Assembly: GCF_013409865.1 (NCBI RefSeq)
Contig: NZ_JACCBM010000001.1
Span: 62,001-126,000 of the forward strand
Source of the DNA: Herbiconiux flava
Lineage (GTDB): Bacteria; Actinomycetota; Actinomycetes; Actinomycetales; Microbacteriaceae
DNA: 64,000 nucleotides
Reading direction: 5' to 3'
Part shown: positions 1 to 8,395 of the stretch, piece by piece
How positions within the stretch are numbered: position 1 is the stretch's first letter
Layout of the letters: every line of letters begins with the position of its first letter
Program-made: the position numbers and the translations under genes
Notes under the pieces: generated by a model
Told to the model about the DNA's origin: nothing
Databases searched by the model: none
What the model saw: only the letters and a program-made list of their open reading frames with translations

Positions 1-220
1 ACGGGGGCTGCATGACGATCACGGTGGCCGGCCGCTTCGCGCGGAGCATCGATCCCGTCTGCTTCCACTGCCGCCAGTAGCGCACCGGCAAGGAGATGCC
101 GTCACCGCCGTAGATGTACACCGGCTCGATACCCAAGCCCTCGGCCATACCGGCGCTTCGACCGTTGTAGGCGACCCAGCTGAGGTACACGGCCGGCCCC
201 TTCGCCGTGTTCCTCACCAT
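1..220 (-). CDS. Glycosyltransferase, N-terminal part (runs off window)
   Basis: The 73 visible residues begin MVRNTAKGPAVYLSWVAY and continue with NGRSAGMAEGLGIEPVYIYG and YWRQWKQTGSMLRAKRP, ending at VIVMQPP at the window edge. A short beta strand, an Arg-Ser loop and a second strand ending in a QPP turn fit the donor-side N-terminal Rossmann half of GT4/GT-B-like glycosyltransferases; the family call is tentative because the C-terminal catalytic half is missing. The ATG at 220 is followed directly by a GTG at 217, which overlaps the dehydrogenase stop (214-216) as GTGA, so the two genes are translationally coupled. The gene probably adds a sugar to the repeat unit of the same polysaccharide. 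Confidence 0.55.
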   Translation of the reverse strand, partial: MVRNTAKGPAVYLSWVAYNGRSAGMAEGLGIEPVYIYGGDGISLPVRYWRQWKQTGSMLRAKRPATVIVMQPP

Positions 221-1554
221 GCAGCACCGGTGTACGCACGGGTTCCGGGACGGACGTCGCGGCTGCGGAGGAGGTTCTCCACCCTGACAGGCAGCATTCC
301 GGACAGGTCGACCACAGCCACGGCCTCGTGGGCCAGTACTTCCTCACACACCTCCGCGTTGTTCGTTCCGAGGAGGATCACTTCCGCTCCCTCGAGGCAG
401 TCGGTGACGGAGTCAGTGAGCATCTCCGAGAGGTGAGGCAGCGTGGCCTCGACGAAGGCGGCATTGGCACCCATCAGACGATCGACGTCGACGATCGGGT
501 CATAGGCCTTCACGGCGATACCTTCGGCCTCCAAGGCTGCGGCCAGCTTCACGTACGGGCTCTCGCGGAGATCATCCGTCGACGGCTTGAACGACAAGCC
601 GATCTGCGCTACGGACGTTACGCCGAACCCCTTCACCACGTCCACGATCCGCATGATGTGGCGGTCGTTGGAGTCGTTGAGGCTCTGCAGAAGGGGAACG
701 GTCTCGGCGAGTTCGTCCGCGTGGTGCTGCAAGGCCTTCACGTCTTTCGGCAGGCAAGACCCTCCGAAAGCGAAACCCGGGCGAAGGTACTTGGCGCTGA
801 CATTGAGGTCGCGGTCCTGTACAAAGAGGCTCATCACCTCACGGCCGTCGATGTCCGATGCCTGGCAGATCCGCGCGATCTCGTTCGCGAACGTCACCTT
901 CACCGCGTGATAGGCGTTCGACGCGTACTTGAGCCCCTCCGCGACACCGGTAGAGACGACCTGAACGGGAACCCCCAGTGATGAGAACAACTCCGCGGGG
1001 AGTTCGGCGGAGGCGGGATGCTCGGCTCCGATCACGCTGAGCGGAGGGTTCTGGAAGTCGATGATCGCCGAGGACTCACGGAGGAACTCGGGGGTGAACG
1101 TGACGAAGAAGTCCGTGCCCTCGGTCAGCCCTGAACTCGATTCCATCAGAGGGATGAACTCGTTGCGAGTGGTGCCCGGGAGCACGGTGCTCCGCAGCAC
1201 CACGGTCAGCGGCTTGCTCCGACCCTGCAGTCTTGTGCCGAGGTGGGTGGCGACAGCCCGCACGTAGGTCAGGTCCAGAGCGCCCGTCTCTGCCGAGGGC
1301 GTCCCGACGCAGACGAAGACGACGTCGACGTCGTCGATGCGCGCGAAGTCAGTGCTCGCACTGAGGCGCCCGGCGGCATGGTTGGCAGCCACCATCTCGT
1401 CGAGCCCCGGCTCCACGATGGGCGTGTGCCCGGCGTTCACCGCCTCGACCTTCATCGCGACGGAGTCGATTCCGACGACCGTGTTCCCTGCGTCGGCCAG
1501 GCATGCCGCCGTGACGCATCCGACATATCCGAGCCCGATGACTGCGACCTGCAA
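214..1554 (-). CDS. UDP-glucose/GDP-mannose 6-dehydrogenase
   Basis: Cytosolic NAD-dependent enzyme that oxidises a sugar nucleotide (UDP-glucose or GDP-mannose) to the uronic acid and so supplies an acidic sugar for the exopolysaccharide. The N-terminal Rossmann motif GLGYVG lies at residues 7-12, the family signature PEFLRES is near 155, and the catalytic cysteine is in GGSCLPKD at about 267. The length of 446 residues is normal. PGFAFGGSCLPKD and the ESSAI-IDF stretch look closer to AlgD-type GDP-mannose dehydrogenases than to Ugd, so the substrate is left open. I chose the TTG at 1554 because AGGGGA sits 7-8 nt upstream; the longer reading from 1602 adds 16 residues of unlikely N-terminus. 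It overlaps the downstream glycosyltransferase. Confidence 0.93.
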   Translation of the reverse strand: MQVAVIGLGYVGCVTAACLADAGNTVVGIDSVAMKVEAVNAGHTPIVEPGLDEMVAANHAAGRLSASTDFARIDDVDVVFVCVGTPSAETGALDLTYVRAVATHLGTRLQGRSKPLTVVLRSTVLPGTTRNEFIPLMESSSGLTEGTDFFVTFTPEFLRESSAIIDFQNPPLSVIGAEHPASAELPAELFSSLGVPVQVVSTGVAEGLKYASNAYHAVKVTFANEIARICQASDIDGREVMSLFVQDRDLNVSAKYLRPGFAFGGSCLPKDVKALQHHADELAETVPLLQSLNDSNDRHIMRIVDVVKGFGVTSVAQIGLSFKPSTDDLRESPYVKLAAALEAEGIAVKAYDPIVDVDRLMGANAAFVEATLPHLSEMLTDSVTDCLEGAEVILLGTNNAEVCEEVLAHEAVAVVDLSGMLPVRVENLLRSRDVRPGTRAYTGAAW

Positions 1555-1605
1555 GCGTGTTCCCCTCGTTGATGACCCTCGACCGCGGGCTGGGCCCGCC
1601 ACATC

Positions 1606-1611
1606 ACCCTA
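1606..1611 (-). promoter_or_regulatory. Candidate -10 (TAGGGT) for the sugar dehydrogenase
   Basis: On the minus strand TAGGGT lies about 50 nt upstream of the TTG start at 1554, leaving a leader of roughly 45 nt that carries the AGGGGA ribosome binding site. No convincing -35 was seen, and read-through from the polymerase gene 90 bp upstream is an alternative. Confidence 0.35.
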
Positions 1612-1644
1612 CAGGCGAAAATCCACGCTTCTGAGCGCCCAGGT

Positions 1645-3069
1645 TCAGGTCAGGGTCGGGATGTTCGTGCGGAGTCCGGCCCCGTCGCGGGGATGCGCCA
1701 CCACGTCCGTCTTGCCTCGAGCAACCACCCCGGCGATGACTTCCCGCGCCGAGGACTGCGTGAGCGCGGCTCCGGCGAGGATCCACAGCGGGCCGGCAGC
1801 ATCGAGACCGCCGGCGGTCTCCGAGAACAGAGTGATCAGAACCGCGGCCGTCAATGCCACTCCGGGGATGGTGCGGCCGGCGCCCACGCCCTTCACAAGC
1901 AGCCAAGCCAGAATGATCAGACCGAGCCACCCGATCGCGGTGAGGAAGATGGCCGCGAGGCTCTCGGCAGCGCCGGAGGCGGCACCCTCGAGTTCTAGGC
2001 TGGCCACGGAGTTGCCCACCAGCCCGAAACCGCCACCGAGCGGATGCGTCAGAGCATAGGTCAACCCGAAGAGGAAGCCCTCGGCATGCCTACCGCTCTG
2101 CCCCTGAGTAGAGATCTCGGAATACGCGACGAAACCCATCACCAAGCCGACGACAGCGAAGGCGAGTCGTCCGGAGTATCGCGAGATCAGCGGCTGGACC
2201 AAGGCGAGCCCGAGCACCACGAAGCCACCCCGGCCGAGCGATGCGATCGTCATTCCGCAGAACAGGACCGCGAGCGCGTAGAACGCGACGCCCCGCTTCA
2301 TTGAGGAGAAGCGGAGCCAGAGGAGTCCGCTCGCCGCGAGAATTCCGAACGAGGGCGGATTCAGCACCAACCCCCCGACCCGGGAGAGCACGACGCCGTC
2401 CGACAGGAAGTATCGGTAGGCTGCGGGCAGACCGTTCTCACGGATGCTCGACGTGGAGAAGGCGTTGAGCCCGGTTGCGGTGGCCGGGTCGATCAGGCGC
2501 AGACCGCCCAGCTCGAGAACGCCGTACAGTGCCCCGACCGCGATGAAACCGACCACGACCGGCGATGCGCGTCTGAGCGCTTCGCGGTCCACCATCATCC
2601 CGAAGAGCAAGAGGATGGCCGGAACGCCCACCTGCCGGAGTTGGTAGAAGCCGACGGACAGTTCGGTGGACCGAAGCAGCGCCACACCGAGGAACGATAC
2701 GAAGACGACAAGGGTCAGCACCAGGGAGAACTTGCCCTGCAATCGGCTGGACAACCTGATGACGATGTAGACGACGAACCCGATCAGCACCGCGTCGTCG
2801 AGCCAGAGAGCCAGCGAACTGCCGGTCAGTGCGCTGAGGGCCCGCTGGCAAGCCGACGCAGCGACGAGCAGCCCGATGAGCAGCACCGGCTTGTTCGACA
2901 GTGCGGCTACGACCGAGGCGAGCGCGATCGCCACGACCAGCACAGTGACCACGCCATTGGGGCCGCCGGAGACGGCGCCGAAGGTGACGAGAGGAACTGC
3001 GATGACACCGGCGAGTAGAAATCCGGCGTCTCTCGACGTCGAGTTGTCGCGTGGATTCGATTTGGACAT
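1645..3069 (-). CDS. O-antigen ligase/Wzy-type polysaccharide polymerase
   Basis: Integral membrane protein of 474 residues with about ten or more hydrophobic helices. A long extracytoplasmic loop in the C-terminal half (around ALTHPLGGGFGLVGNS) is characteristic of Wzy polymerases and WaaL-like ligases. In the Wzy pathway these enzymes join undecaprenyl-linked repeat units on the outer face of the membrane. The context of Wzx-like flippase, Wzz/BY-kinase and priming transferase in the same island favours polymerase over ligase. The start at 3069 (MSKSNP) is preceded by GGGGAGG at a good distance; the longer MRGGL reading overlaps that ribosome site. It lies 51 bp after the beta-helix gene on the same strand and probably shares its transcript. 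Confidence 0.85.
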   Translation of the reverse strand: MSKSNPRDNSTSRDAGFLLAGVIAVPLVTFGAVSGGPNGVVTVLVVAIALASVVAALSNKPVLLIGLLVAASACQRALSALTGSSLALWLDDAVLIGFVVYIVIRLSSRLQGKFSLVLTLVVFVSFLGVALLRSTELSVGFYQLRQVGVPAILLLFGMMVDREALRRASPVVVGFIAVGALYGVLELGGLRLIDPATATGLNAFSTSSIRENGLPAAYRYFLSDGVVLSRVGGLVLNPPSFGILAASGLLWLRFSSMKRGVAFYALAVLFCGMTIASLGRGGFVVLGLALVQPLISRYSGRLAFAVVGLVMGFVAYSEISTQGQSGRHAEGFLFGLTYALTHPLGGGFGLVGNSVASLELEGAASGAAESLAAIFLTAIGWLGLIILAWLLVKGVGAGRTIPGVALTAAVLITLFSETAGGLDAAGPLWILAGAALTQSSAREVIAGVVARGKTDVVAHPRDGAGLRTNIPTLT

Positions 3070-3120
3070 CAGGCCTCCCCTCACGTCAGCTTACTGAAGT
3101 CGCGACGGGAGTCGCGTCGG

Positions 3121-4548
3121 TCACTCGGCGGAGCCGTCGACGAGCACGTTCCTGACCGAGTTGTCCGAGCCGAGGATCCGGATGCGCACGTCGCCACCGT
3201 TCCGGATGTCGAGACCGTCGATCGACGATCCGTCGTTCATCTCGACCGCCACTCCAGGAGTGTCCATGATCACGCAGTCCTGGATGTCCGCCGGACCGCG
3301 GCAACGGATGCCTATCCCGTCCTGGACGTTCTGGATCATCACTCCGCTGACCCTCGCCGGCACGGAGACGACCTCGGCGATCGTGACGCCCGACACGCTG
3401 ACGTCGCGGACGCGGCCGCCTTTCACTGTTGTGTTGTCGGCTCGGACCTGCACTCCGCCGTTGCCTCCCGAGACGTCGGGGATCATGACGATGCCCCACC
3501 CGAGGCGGTGTGTGTCGATGGCTTTGTTCGAGCAGTCCTCGGCCCGCGGCGCGAACGTGCAGTCCTCGGGCTCGCCGGCATGGCCGACCTGATCGATCAA
3601 GCCGCCGGCGTTCGTCGTCACCGCATGGCGCACACGGGTCATGAAGCCACCGACCATCACATCACGGGACGAACCCGATACGTTCACGCCGTATCCGAAG
3701 TAGTCCACGCCGTCGTCGAGCAGGTCGCGTACAGTGCAGTCGATCGTTCCCCCGTGGCAGTGGGCGACTGTGACACCGATCCCCCCATTCGAATGGACCT
3801 CGATCCCGGACACCTCGGGCTTCTCCACCGCCTTGAGGGTGACCAACGAGCTTTTTCCCTTGCGCGGATCGAGATTGTAGATCTCGCCCTCGCCATCGAT
3901 ACGGATCGTCGGAGCGAGCTGCACCGACGAGGTGCGCGGGTCTTTGTCGATGACCCGAGGGAGAGGCCGGTCGATGTAGACACGGTCGCCGTCGACTGAC
4001 GTCACCCGCCTCAGGTAGCCGTAGCGATCACCGGAGTTCTTCACCTTGTTCGCACCCGACAGCAGCAAATACTCGTTCTTGGAATAGCGAGCAGGAGAAT
4101 CGGTCACGAAGTGCTCGGCACCCTCTCGCATGGTGTGCCCGGTCCGCTCTCGGAACACGATCGAGCCCATGCGACGGATTCCGTTGTGGTCCCCGCGCAC
4201 CTTGAGTGCGCTACCGGCAGCGAGCGTGACCCGCTGCACGTGGTGTGGAACGTCGATCGGAGAATCGATCGTGAACCGCCCACTCAATACGACCGCCGGC
4301 CCGGCCGAAGCCAGGAAACGCTTCAGCGCCGTCGATGCGTCGCGATCGGAGTCCGACAATGCCGTGAGCTCAGCGCTGTCGGCGGTGTCCGTGAGTTCGG
4401 CGGACAGCATCCGTCCGTTCGTGAGGGCGGAGAGGCTCAGACCGCCGATGACTCCCAACCCGACCGTCGCCAAACCGCTCGTCGCGACCAGCAGAAATGC
4501 CCTGCGGGTCGGACGGGGTGTCTCACTGGCGTTGGATTCCTCGTTCAC
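3121..4548 (-). CDS. Tat-exported parallel beta-helix (pectate-lyase-fold) protein
   Basis: A 475-residue protein with a twin-arginine leader (TRRAFLLVATSG followed by a hydrophobic stretch), so probably exported folded. The body shows short repeated strands such as VRDVSVSGVTIAEV and VSGVMIQNVQDGIGI, plus Asn/Gly-rich turns, the pattern of right-handed beta-helix proteins (pectate lyase, polysaccharide lyase and epimerase superfamily). Placed in the polysaccharide island, it may be a lyase or modifying enzyme that trims the polymer; the activity is inferred from fold and context only. The GTG start at 4548 has GGAGAGGAG five nt upstream; the ATG at 4581 has no ribosome site. A 76 bp gap separates it from the HTTM gene. 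Confidence 0.78.
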   Translation of the reverse strand: MNEESNASETPRPTRRAFLLVATSGLATVGLGVIGGLSLSALTNGRMLSAELTDTADSAELTALSDSDRDASTALKRFLASAGPAVVLSGRFTIDSPIDVPHHVQRVTLAAGSALKVRGDHNGIRRMGSIVFRERTGHTMREGAEHFVTDSPARYSKNEYLLLSGANKVKNSGDRYGYLRRVTSVDGDRVYIDRPLPRVIDKDPRTSSVQLAPTIRIDGEGEIYNLDPRKGKSSLVTLKAVEKPEVSGIEVHSNGGIGVTVAHCHGGTIDCTVRDLLDDGVDYFGYGVNVSGSSRDVMVGGFMTRVRHAVTTNAGGLIDQVGHAGEPEDCTFAPRAEDCSNKAIDTHRLGWGIVMIPDVSGGNGGVQVRADNTTVKGGRVRDVSVSGVTIAEVVSVPARVSGVMIQNVQDGIGIRCRGPADIQDCVIMDTPGVAVEMNDGSSIDGLDIRNGGDVRIRILGSDNSVRNVLVDGSAE

Positions 4549-4624
4549 GAACTCCTCTCCACTGCCATTCAACACAGGCAATGTTTCAGGGCGACTACCC
4601 GCGGGCTGGGAATATGGCCTGGGT

Positions 4625-5722
4625 CTAGTTCGACGACGAAGCCTCGATGGGCGACCGGGCTCGGCGACCCTGCAGCCACCTCACGAGCCGGATCGCTTCG
4701 AGTACCAGGAAGGCACCTCCGACGATTCCCCCGATGATGATGATGGCGAACTTGATCCCGTCCTCGACCTCGATCGGCAGCAGCACCGAGGCCGCCCACG
4801 CGGCTACTGCGAGCAATGGTGCAGCGATCCACGCCGCCCTCCGCTTGAACCGCGCACTCCAACCTGGTCCACGCAGGCCCCGTGCGCCCAGCCAAGCTGC
4901 AACGGCGCCCCAGGGCAGAAAGGCGGCGTAGGCGATGACGTTGGTGGTGAAGAGGATGTTCATCATGATGAGCACGCCGAGGTGGAACACTGCGGCGAAA
5001 GCGATCATGATCCGGAACGACCGCCAGCTGATGGCCGCGATGATGAGTCCGCCCTCGAGTGCGATGGTCAGCCAATCGAGCGGTTCCCAGAAGATCGGAC
5101 TGGTGATGTGACCGAACAGCGGTGCGAAGCCGACCGTTCTCTCGTCGATCAGGAGTTCATACCAGTAGTGGCCCTCGGTCGCCTGCGTGCCCGGTCGCAA
5201 CCATCCACCGAGGAACTTCGGGACGGCCGCCGTGGCGAATCCCACTCCGATCAGGACGGCGAGCAGCCGGAGGGGCCACTGCGCCACGGGCCGATCCGGC
5301 ACGCGGGACGACAGAGCGTCCACCGAGTGCCGGGCCCCCCAGCCCGTCCACACCACTAGGAGCGCGATCAACGGGAGGAAGATCGTGTGGTCGATCTTGC
5401 CGAAGCTGTAGGTCAGCCCGAATACCGAGACCATGAGCAACCCTGCGGCGACCGAGGCCACGCGCGTGTGGATGCCGAAGACGACGAGTGCGAGTGCGAG
5501 TGCGAGTGCGAGCTCGAGCGCGACGAGCACCGGGAACGGCGGGAGTTCCGACAGGAGCTGGAAAGGCCCCGGCGGCGGGTCGAAGAAGGATGTCGGGTAC
5601 GAACTGAGGAACTGCGCGTTCGGCAGGAGCAGCAGAGCCGCCACGGCGAAGACGATGCGGTAGATGCTCACGTCCTCTGCGGTGAATGGCCCGCGGAGCA
5701 CCCATCGGTCGAAGATCTTCAT
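4625..5722 (-). CDS. HTTM-domain-like multi-pass membrane protein
   Basis: A 365-residue protein with about eight hydrophobic segments. The charged N-terminus RWVLRGPFTAEDVSIYRIVF and the motifs FGKIDHTIFLP and WTGWGARHSVD resemble the HTTM (horizontally transferred transmembrane) domain family related to vitamin K-dependent carboxylase. The biochemical role of the bacterial HTTM proteins is mostly unknown. Its start overlaps the stop of the gene at 5719-6243 by 4 bp (ATGA), so the two are coupled and probably work as a pair. The third hydrophobic helix contains an uninterrupted run of Leu-Ala dipeptides encoded by a hexanucleotide repeat at 5483-5510. A link to polysaccharide modification is inferred from position. 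Confidence 0.72.
   Translation of the reverse strand: MKIFDRWVLRGPFTAEDVSIYRIVFAVAALLLLPNAQFLSSYPTSFFDPPPGPFQLLSELPPFPVLVALELALALALALVVFGIHTRVASVAAGLLMVSVFGLTYSFGKIDHTIFLPLIALLVVWTGWGARHSVDALSSRVPDRPVAQWPLRLLAVLIGVGFATAAVPKFLGGWLRPGTQATEGHYWYELLIDERTVGFAPLFGHITSPIFWEPLDWLTIALEGGLIIAAISWRSFRIMIAFAAVFHLGVLIMMNILFTTNVIAYAAFLPWGAVAAWLGARGLRGPGWSARFKRRAAWIAAPLLAVAAWAASVLLPIEVEDGIKFAIIIIGGIVGGAFLVLEAIRLVRWLQGRRARSPIEASSSN
5483..5510. repeat. CGAGTG hexanucleotide tandem repeat inside the HTTM gene
   Basis: Four perfect copies of CGAGTG (5483-5506) followed by a partial copy. Read on the minus strand they encode alternating Ala-Leu within a membrane helix. Because the unit is 6 bp, copy-number change would lengthen or shorten the helix by two residues without a frameshift. 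Confidence 0.85.
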
Positions 5723-6243
5723 TCGGCGGCTCCCCTCAGCTGGACGACGACCGTGCTCGTCACCGTGCCCGGTCGCACATCGGGGTCACGGACGTCGATC
5801 TTCTGCTGCGTCCAGTCCACGACCATCGTGGTCGGATCGGCTTCCGGGAACCTGCGGCCGAGGAGCTCGCGGAGGTACTCGACGGTGGCGGGCTCGTTGG
5901 CGTGCGCCTCGTCGAAGAACGCGGACTTGAACACCGACGTGCTCAGGAGCTTGGCGTCGGGCAGGATCTCCTCGAACGGCACCTCCTGCTCGGTGCCGTC
6001 GGCGAACGTGACGTGGACGATCGGAACCCGGGCGGTGAGCGTGTCGCCGACGAGCGGGGTCGCGGCGAAGCTGGGCTGGTAGACACCCGGATACGGCTGG
6101 CCGACGACACGCTGCACGACCAGCTCGAGCGGCAGCAGGAGTATCGCGACCGCGAAGACCACGCGAAGCGAGACGGTGCGCGCCCCGTTGACCTCCCGGG
6201 GCACCGACTGCTCACCTTTGCGGATCGATCTTCTGTCTCGCAC
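5719..6243 (-). CDS. Single-pass membrane protein partnered with the HTTM protein
   Basis: A 174-residue protein with a basic N-terminus, one membrane segment (VSLRVVFAVAILLLPLELVV) and a soluble domain probably outside the membrane. The C-terminal part (VVDWTQQKIDVRDPDVRPGT) looks like beta strands. I do not recognise the family. Proteins of this layout are often coded immediately before HTTM proteins, and here the two genes overlap by 4 bp (ATGA). The GTG start at 6243 is preceded by GGGGA at 7 nt. Function unknown; it may position or assist the HTTM protein. Confidence 0.7.
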   Translation of the reverse strand: MRDRRSIRKGEQSVPREVNGARTVSLRVVFAVAILLLPLELVVQRVVGQPYPGVYQPSFAATPLVGDTLTARVPIVHVTFADGTEQEVPFEEILPDAKLLSTSVFKSAFFDEAHANEPATVEYLRELLGRRFPEADPTTMVVDWTQQKIDVRDPDVRPGTVTSTVVVQLRGAAE

Positions 6244-6319
6244 GCGTCATTCCCCGACTGCTCGGCTTCGTCCCCCGCGGATACGGAGCATCCAGCGGAC
6301 AAAGCCTAACGGGTGCCGG

Positions 6320-8371
6320 TCAGAGTCGCGATTCGATGGCGTCGGCGAACACACCCGCCAGCCCCGTGGTGAACGGCACCGTCAGGTGGTGCCCGTCGCG
6401 GTAGACCAGGACGTTTCCGATGATCGGCGGGCACAGGTCGGCGTCGCAGATGTACGGGTTCAGATCGAGGAGTTGAGCCCCCGTGGCTTCGGCCGCCTGA
6501 CGCTCCGCGTTCAGCGCACCGTCATCGATCGCCTCCTCCGGAGCGAGACCGCAGTAGTCCGCGTCATCGAGGTGAGCCGAAAGGCAGATGGAGGGAGTGA
6601 TCCCCATCACGGGCGTCTCGCCCAGAATGATGACATCCGTCGATGCCGGGAGTGAGCGGACGACGTCGACGATCCCCTCCTCCCAGTAGCTGTCGAAGTC
6701 TTCCGACCCGTGGTCCACGTCCGTCGACCGCGCGAAATTCGCGAGGATGACGACGTCTGGCGGGTCGGCCGCGAAGCGATCGATCACGTTCTGCCGCCAC
6801 TGATCGCATTCCGGATACGGTTCGTTGTTCAGAGTGCTGACGACCGTGACGGAATTGCAGGAACTCTTGGTGTTGGAGTCCAGGTGGATGCGCCCCTGGT
6901 CGGCCAATTCCGCGAGCGGTGGGAACCAGTGGGCGGCATGCGAGTCGCCGAACAGCGCCACGTCCGGCGCATCATCTGGGCCGAACTGGCACCCCGTCGC
7001 ATCGGTCTCGGCGAAGTCGAGGTGGCAGCCGTTGTCCGAGATGATCGGGTTGGCATCGCTGGCTTCGCGGAGTTCCGGCCGGAGATTCTCCGGCACGAAG
7101 TCGGTGCCGGATGGGTTCGCCGCCGCCGTGTAGGCCGGGGCGGACCGCTGCGAGTGCAGCGGGATCGTGCCGACCGCCACTATTCCGGCACCGCACAGCG
7201 CCGCGATGACGACCGAAGCGCTCCCGGCGATGAGAAGGCTCCGGCGCGGCCTGGCGTTCGTCAGCGCGCGTGGGTTGCGCGCCGGCGTCTCGATGAACCG
7301 GAACAGCAGCCAAGCGAGCGGGACGCACAGCACAGCGAGTCCGGCAGTGGCCCAGACGGGCAGCGGATCGCGCACACCTACCGCAGCCTGGACGATGAGC
7401 AGAACGGGCCAATGCACGAGATAGAGCGAGTAGGAGATCGCGCCGATGAAGAGGAGCGGCCGGATCGACAGGATGCGCTGCGGCAACCCTGCTCGACCTG
7501 CTCCGCCGATGATGAGCAGCGCCGTGGCCAGCACGGGGAGTGCGGCGCTGAAGCCCGGGAAGGACGTCCCGTCCGTGAACAGGAACCCAGCGGCTGCCAG
7601 TCCTGCAAGACCCGCCCAGCTGAGCAGCGGCGAGCTGACCGCCGCCCATCGCTTCGGCGCACGGGACGTCGACGCGCCCTGACCGCTCCTCGAGCCGAGC
7701 AGGAACGCGACGAGACCACCGACTCCGAGTTCCCACGCGCGAGTCGGAAGGGAGAAGAATGCCCAGGGCTGGTCGGCGGTGGTCATCAGCACGCAAGCGA
7801 TGAATGAGCATCCCGTCAACACAGCGACGAAGGCGAAGAGAGCACCGCGAGAGCGACGGAACACGACGAACCCCAGCGCGAGCACCGCGGGCCAGAACAG
7901 GTAGAACTGCTCTTCGATGCCGAGCGACCAGTAGTGCTGGAACAGGGACGGCGTCTCTTCCCCGAGGTAGTCGGTGCCGATGAGAGCGAAGTAGTAGTTC
8001 GGGACGTAGAACGCCGTGGCGATCGCACCCTGGAGCATGGCCTTCAACTGCAGCGGGGGCACCCAGATGACGGACGCCACAACAGTCAGAACGAGGACTG
8101 TCAGGGCCGCCGGGAGGATGCGCCTGGCCCGCCTGGCGTAGAAGTCGGCGAAGTGGACGCGGCCCTCGACCGCCAACGATCGCAGCAGGTGACTCGTGAT
8201 CAGGAAGCCGGAGATGACGAAGAACACGTCGACACCGACGTACCCGCCGGGAAGGAACGGCACACCGGCGTGGTAGATGAGAACGAACCCGACGGCAATC
8301 GCCCTCAACCCTTGGACGTCACCCCGGAAGCCCGACTGCTTCGTCGCGATCTCGGGTCTGCTCGTCGTCAC
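6320..8371 (-). CDS. Acyltransferase 3 with C-terminal SGNH domain (OafA/YrhL type)
   Basis: A 683-residue protein. Residues 15-380 are the acyltransferase-3 membrane domain: FRGDVQGLRAIAV opens it, the catalytic His is in LIYHAGVPFLPGGYVGVDVF, and ten or so helices follow. Residues about 430-683 form an extracytoplasmic SGNH hydrolase-like domain with ALFGDSHAAHW (Ser in GDSH) and a terminal DGHHLT (Asp/His). Such fused proteins O-acetylate extracellular polysaccharide or peptidoglycan using acyl groups passed through the membrane domain. The start is GTG 8371, 24 bp after the pyruvyl transferase stop, so they are likely co-transcribed. The expected target is the polymer made by this island. 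Confidence 0.92.
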   Translation of the reverse strand: MTTSRPEIATKQSGFRGDVQGLRAIAVGFVLIYHAGVPFLPGGYVGVDVFFVISGFLITSHLLRSLAVEGRVHFADFYARRARRILPAALTVLVLTVVASVIWVPPLQLKAMLQGAIATAFYVPNYYFALIGTDYLGEETPSLFQHYWSLGIEEQFYLFWPAVLALGFVVFRRSRGALFAFVAVLTGCSFIACVLMTTADQPWAFFSLPTRAWELGVGGLVAFLLGSRSGQGASTSRAPKRWAAVSSPLLSWAGLAGLAAAGFLFTDGTSFPGFSAALPVLATALLIIGGAGRAGLPQRILSIRPLLFIGAISYSLYLVHWPVLLIVQAAVGVRDPLPVWATAGLAVLCVPLAWLLFRFIETPARNPRALTNARPRRSLLIAGSASVVIAALCGAGIVAVGTIPLHSQRSAPAYTAAANPSGTDFVPENLRPELREASDANPIISDNGCHLDFAETDATGCQFGPDDAPDVALFGDSHAAHWFPPLAELADQGRIHLDSNTKSSCNSVTVVSTLNNEPYPECDQWRQNVIDRFAADPPDVVILANFARSTDVDHGSEDFDSYWEEGIVDVVRSLPASTDVIILGETPVMGITPSICLSAHLDDADYCGLAPEEAIDDGALNAERQAAEATGAQLLDLNPYICDADLCPPIIGNVLVYRDGHHLTVPFTTGLAGVFADAIESRL

Positions 8372-8395
8372 GACGACACCGAAATCATCGTCGCC

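Noticed and set aside
5387-6082. Plus-strand frame with a Glu-Cys repeat
   Set aside because: It is the reverse reading of the Leu-Ala repeat in the HTTM gene and has no other protein-like character.
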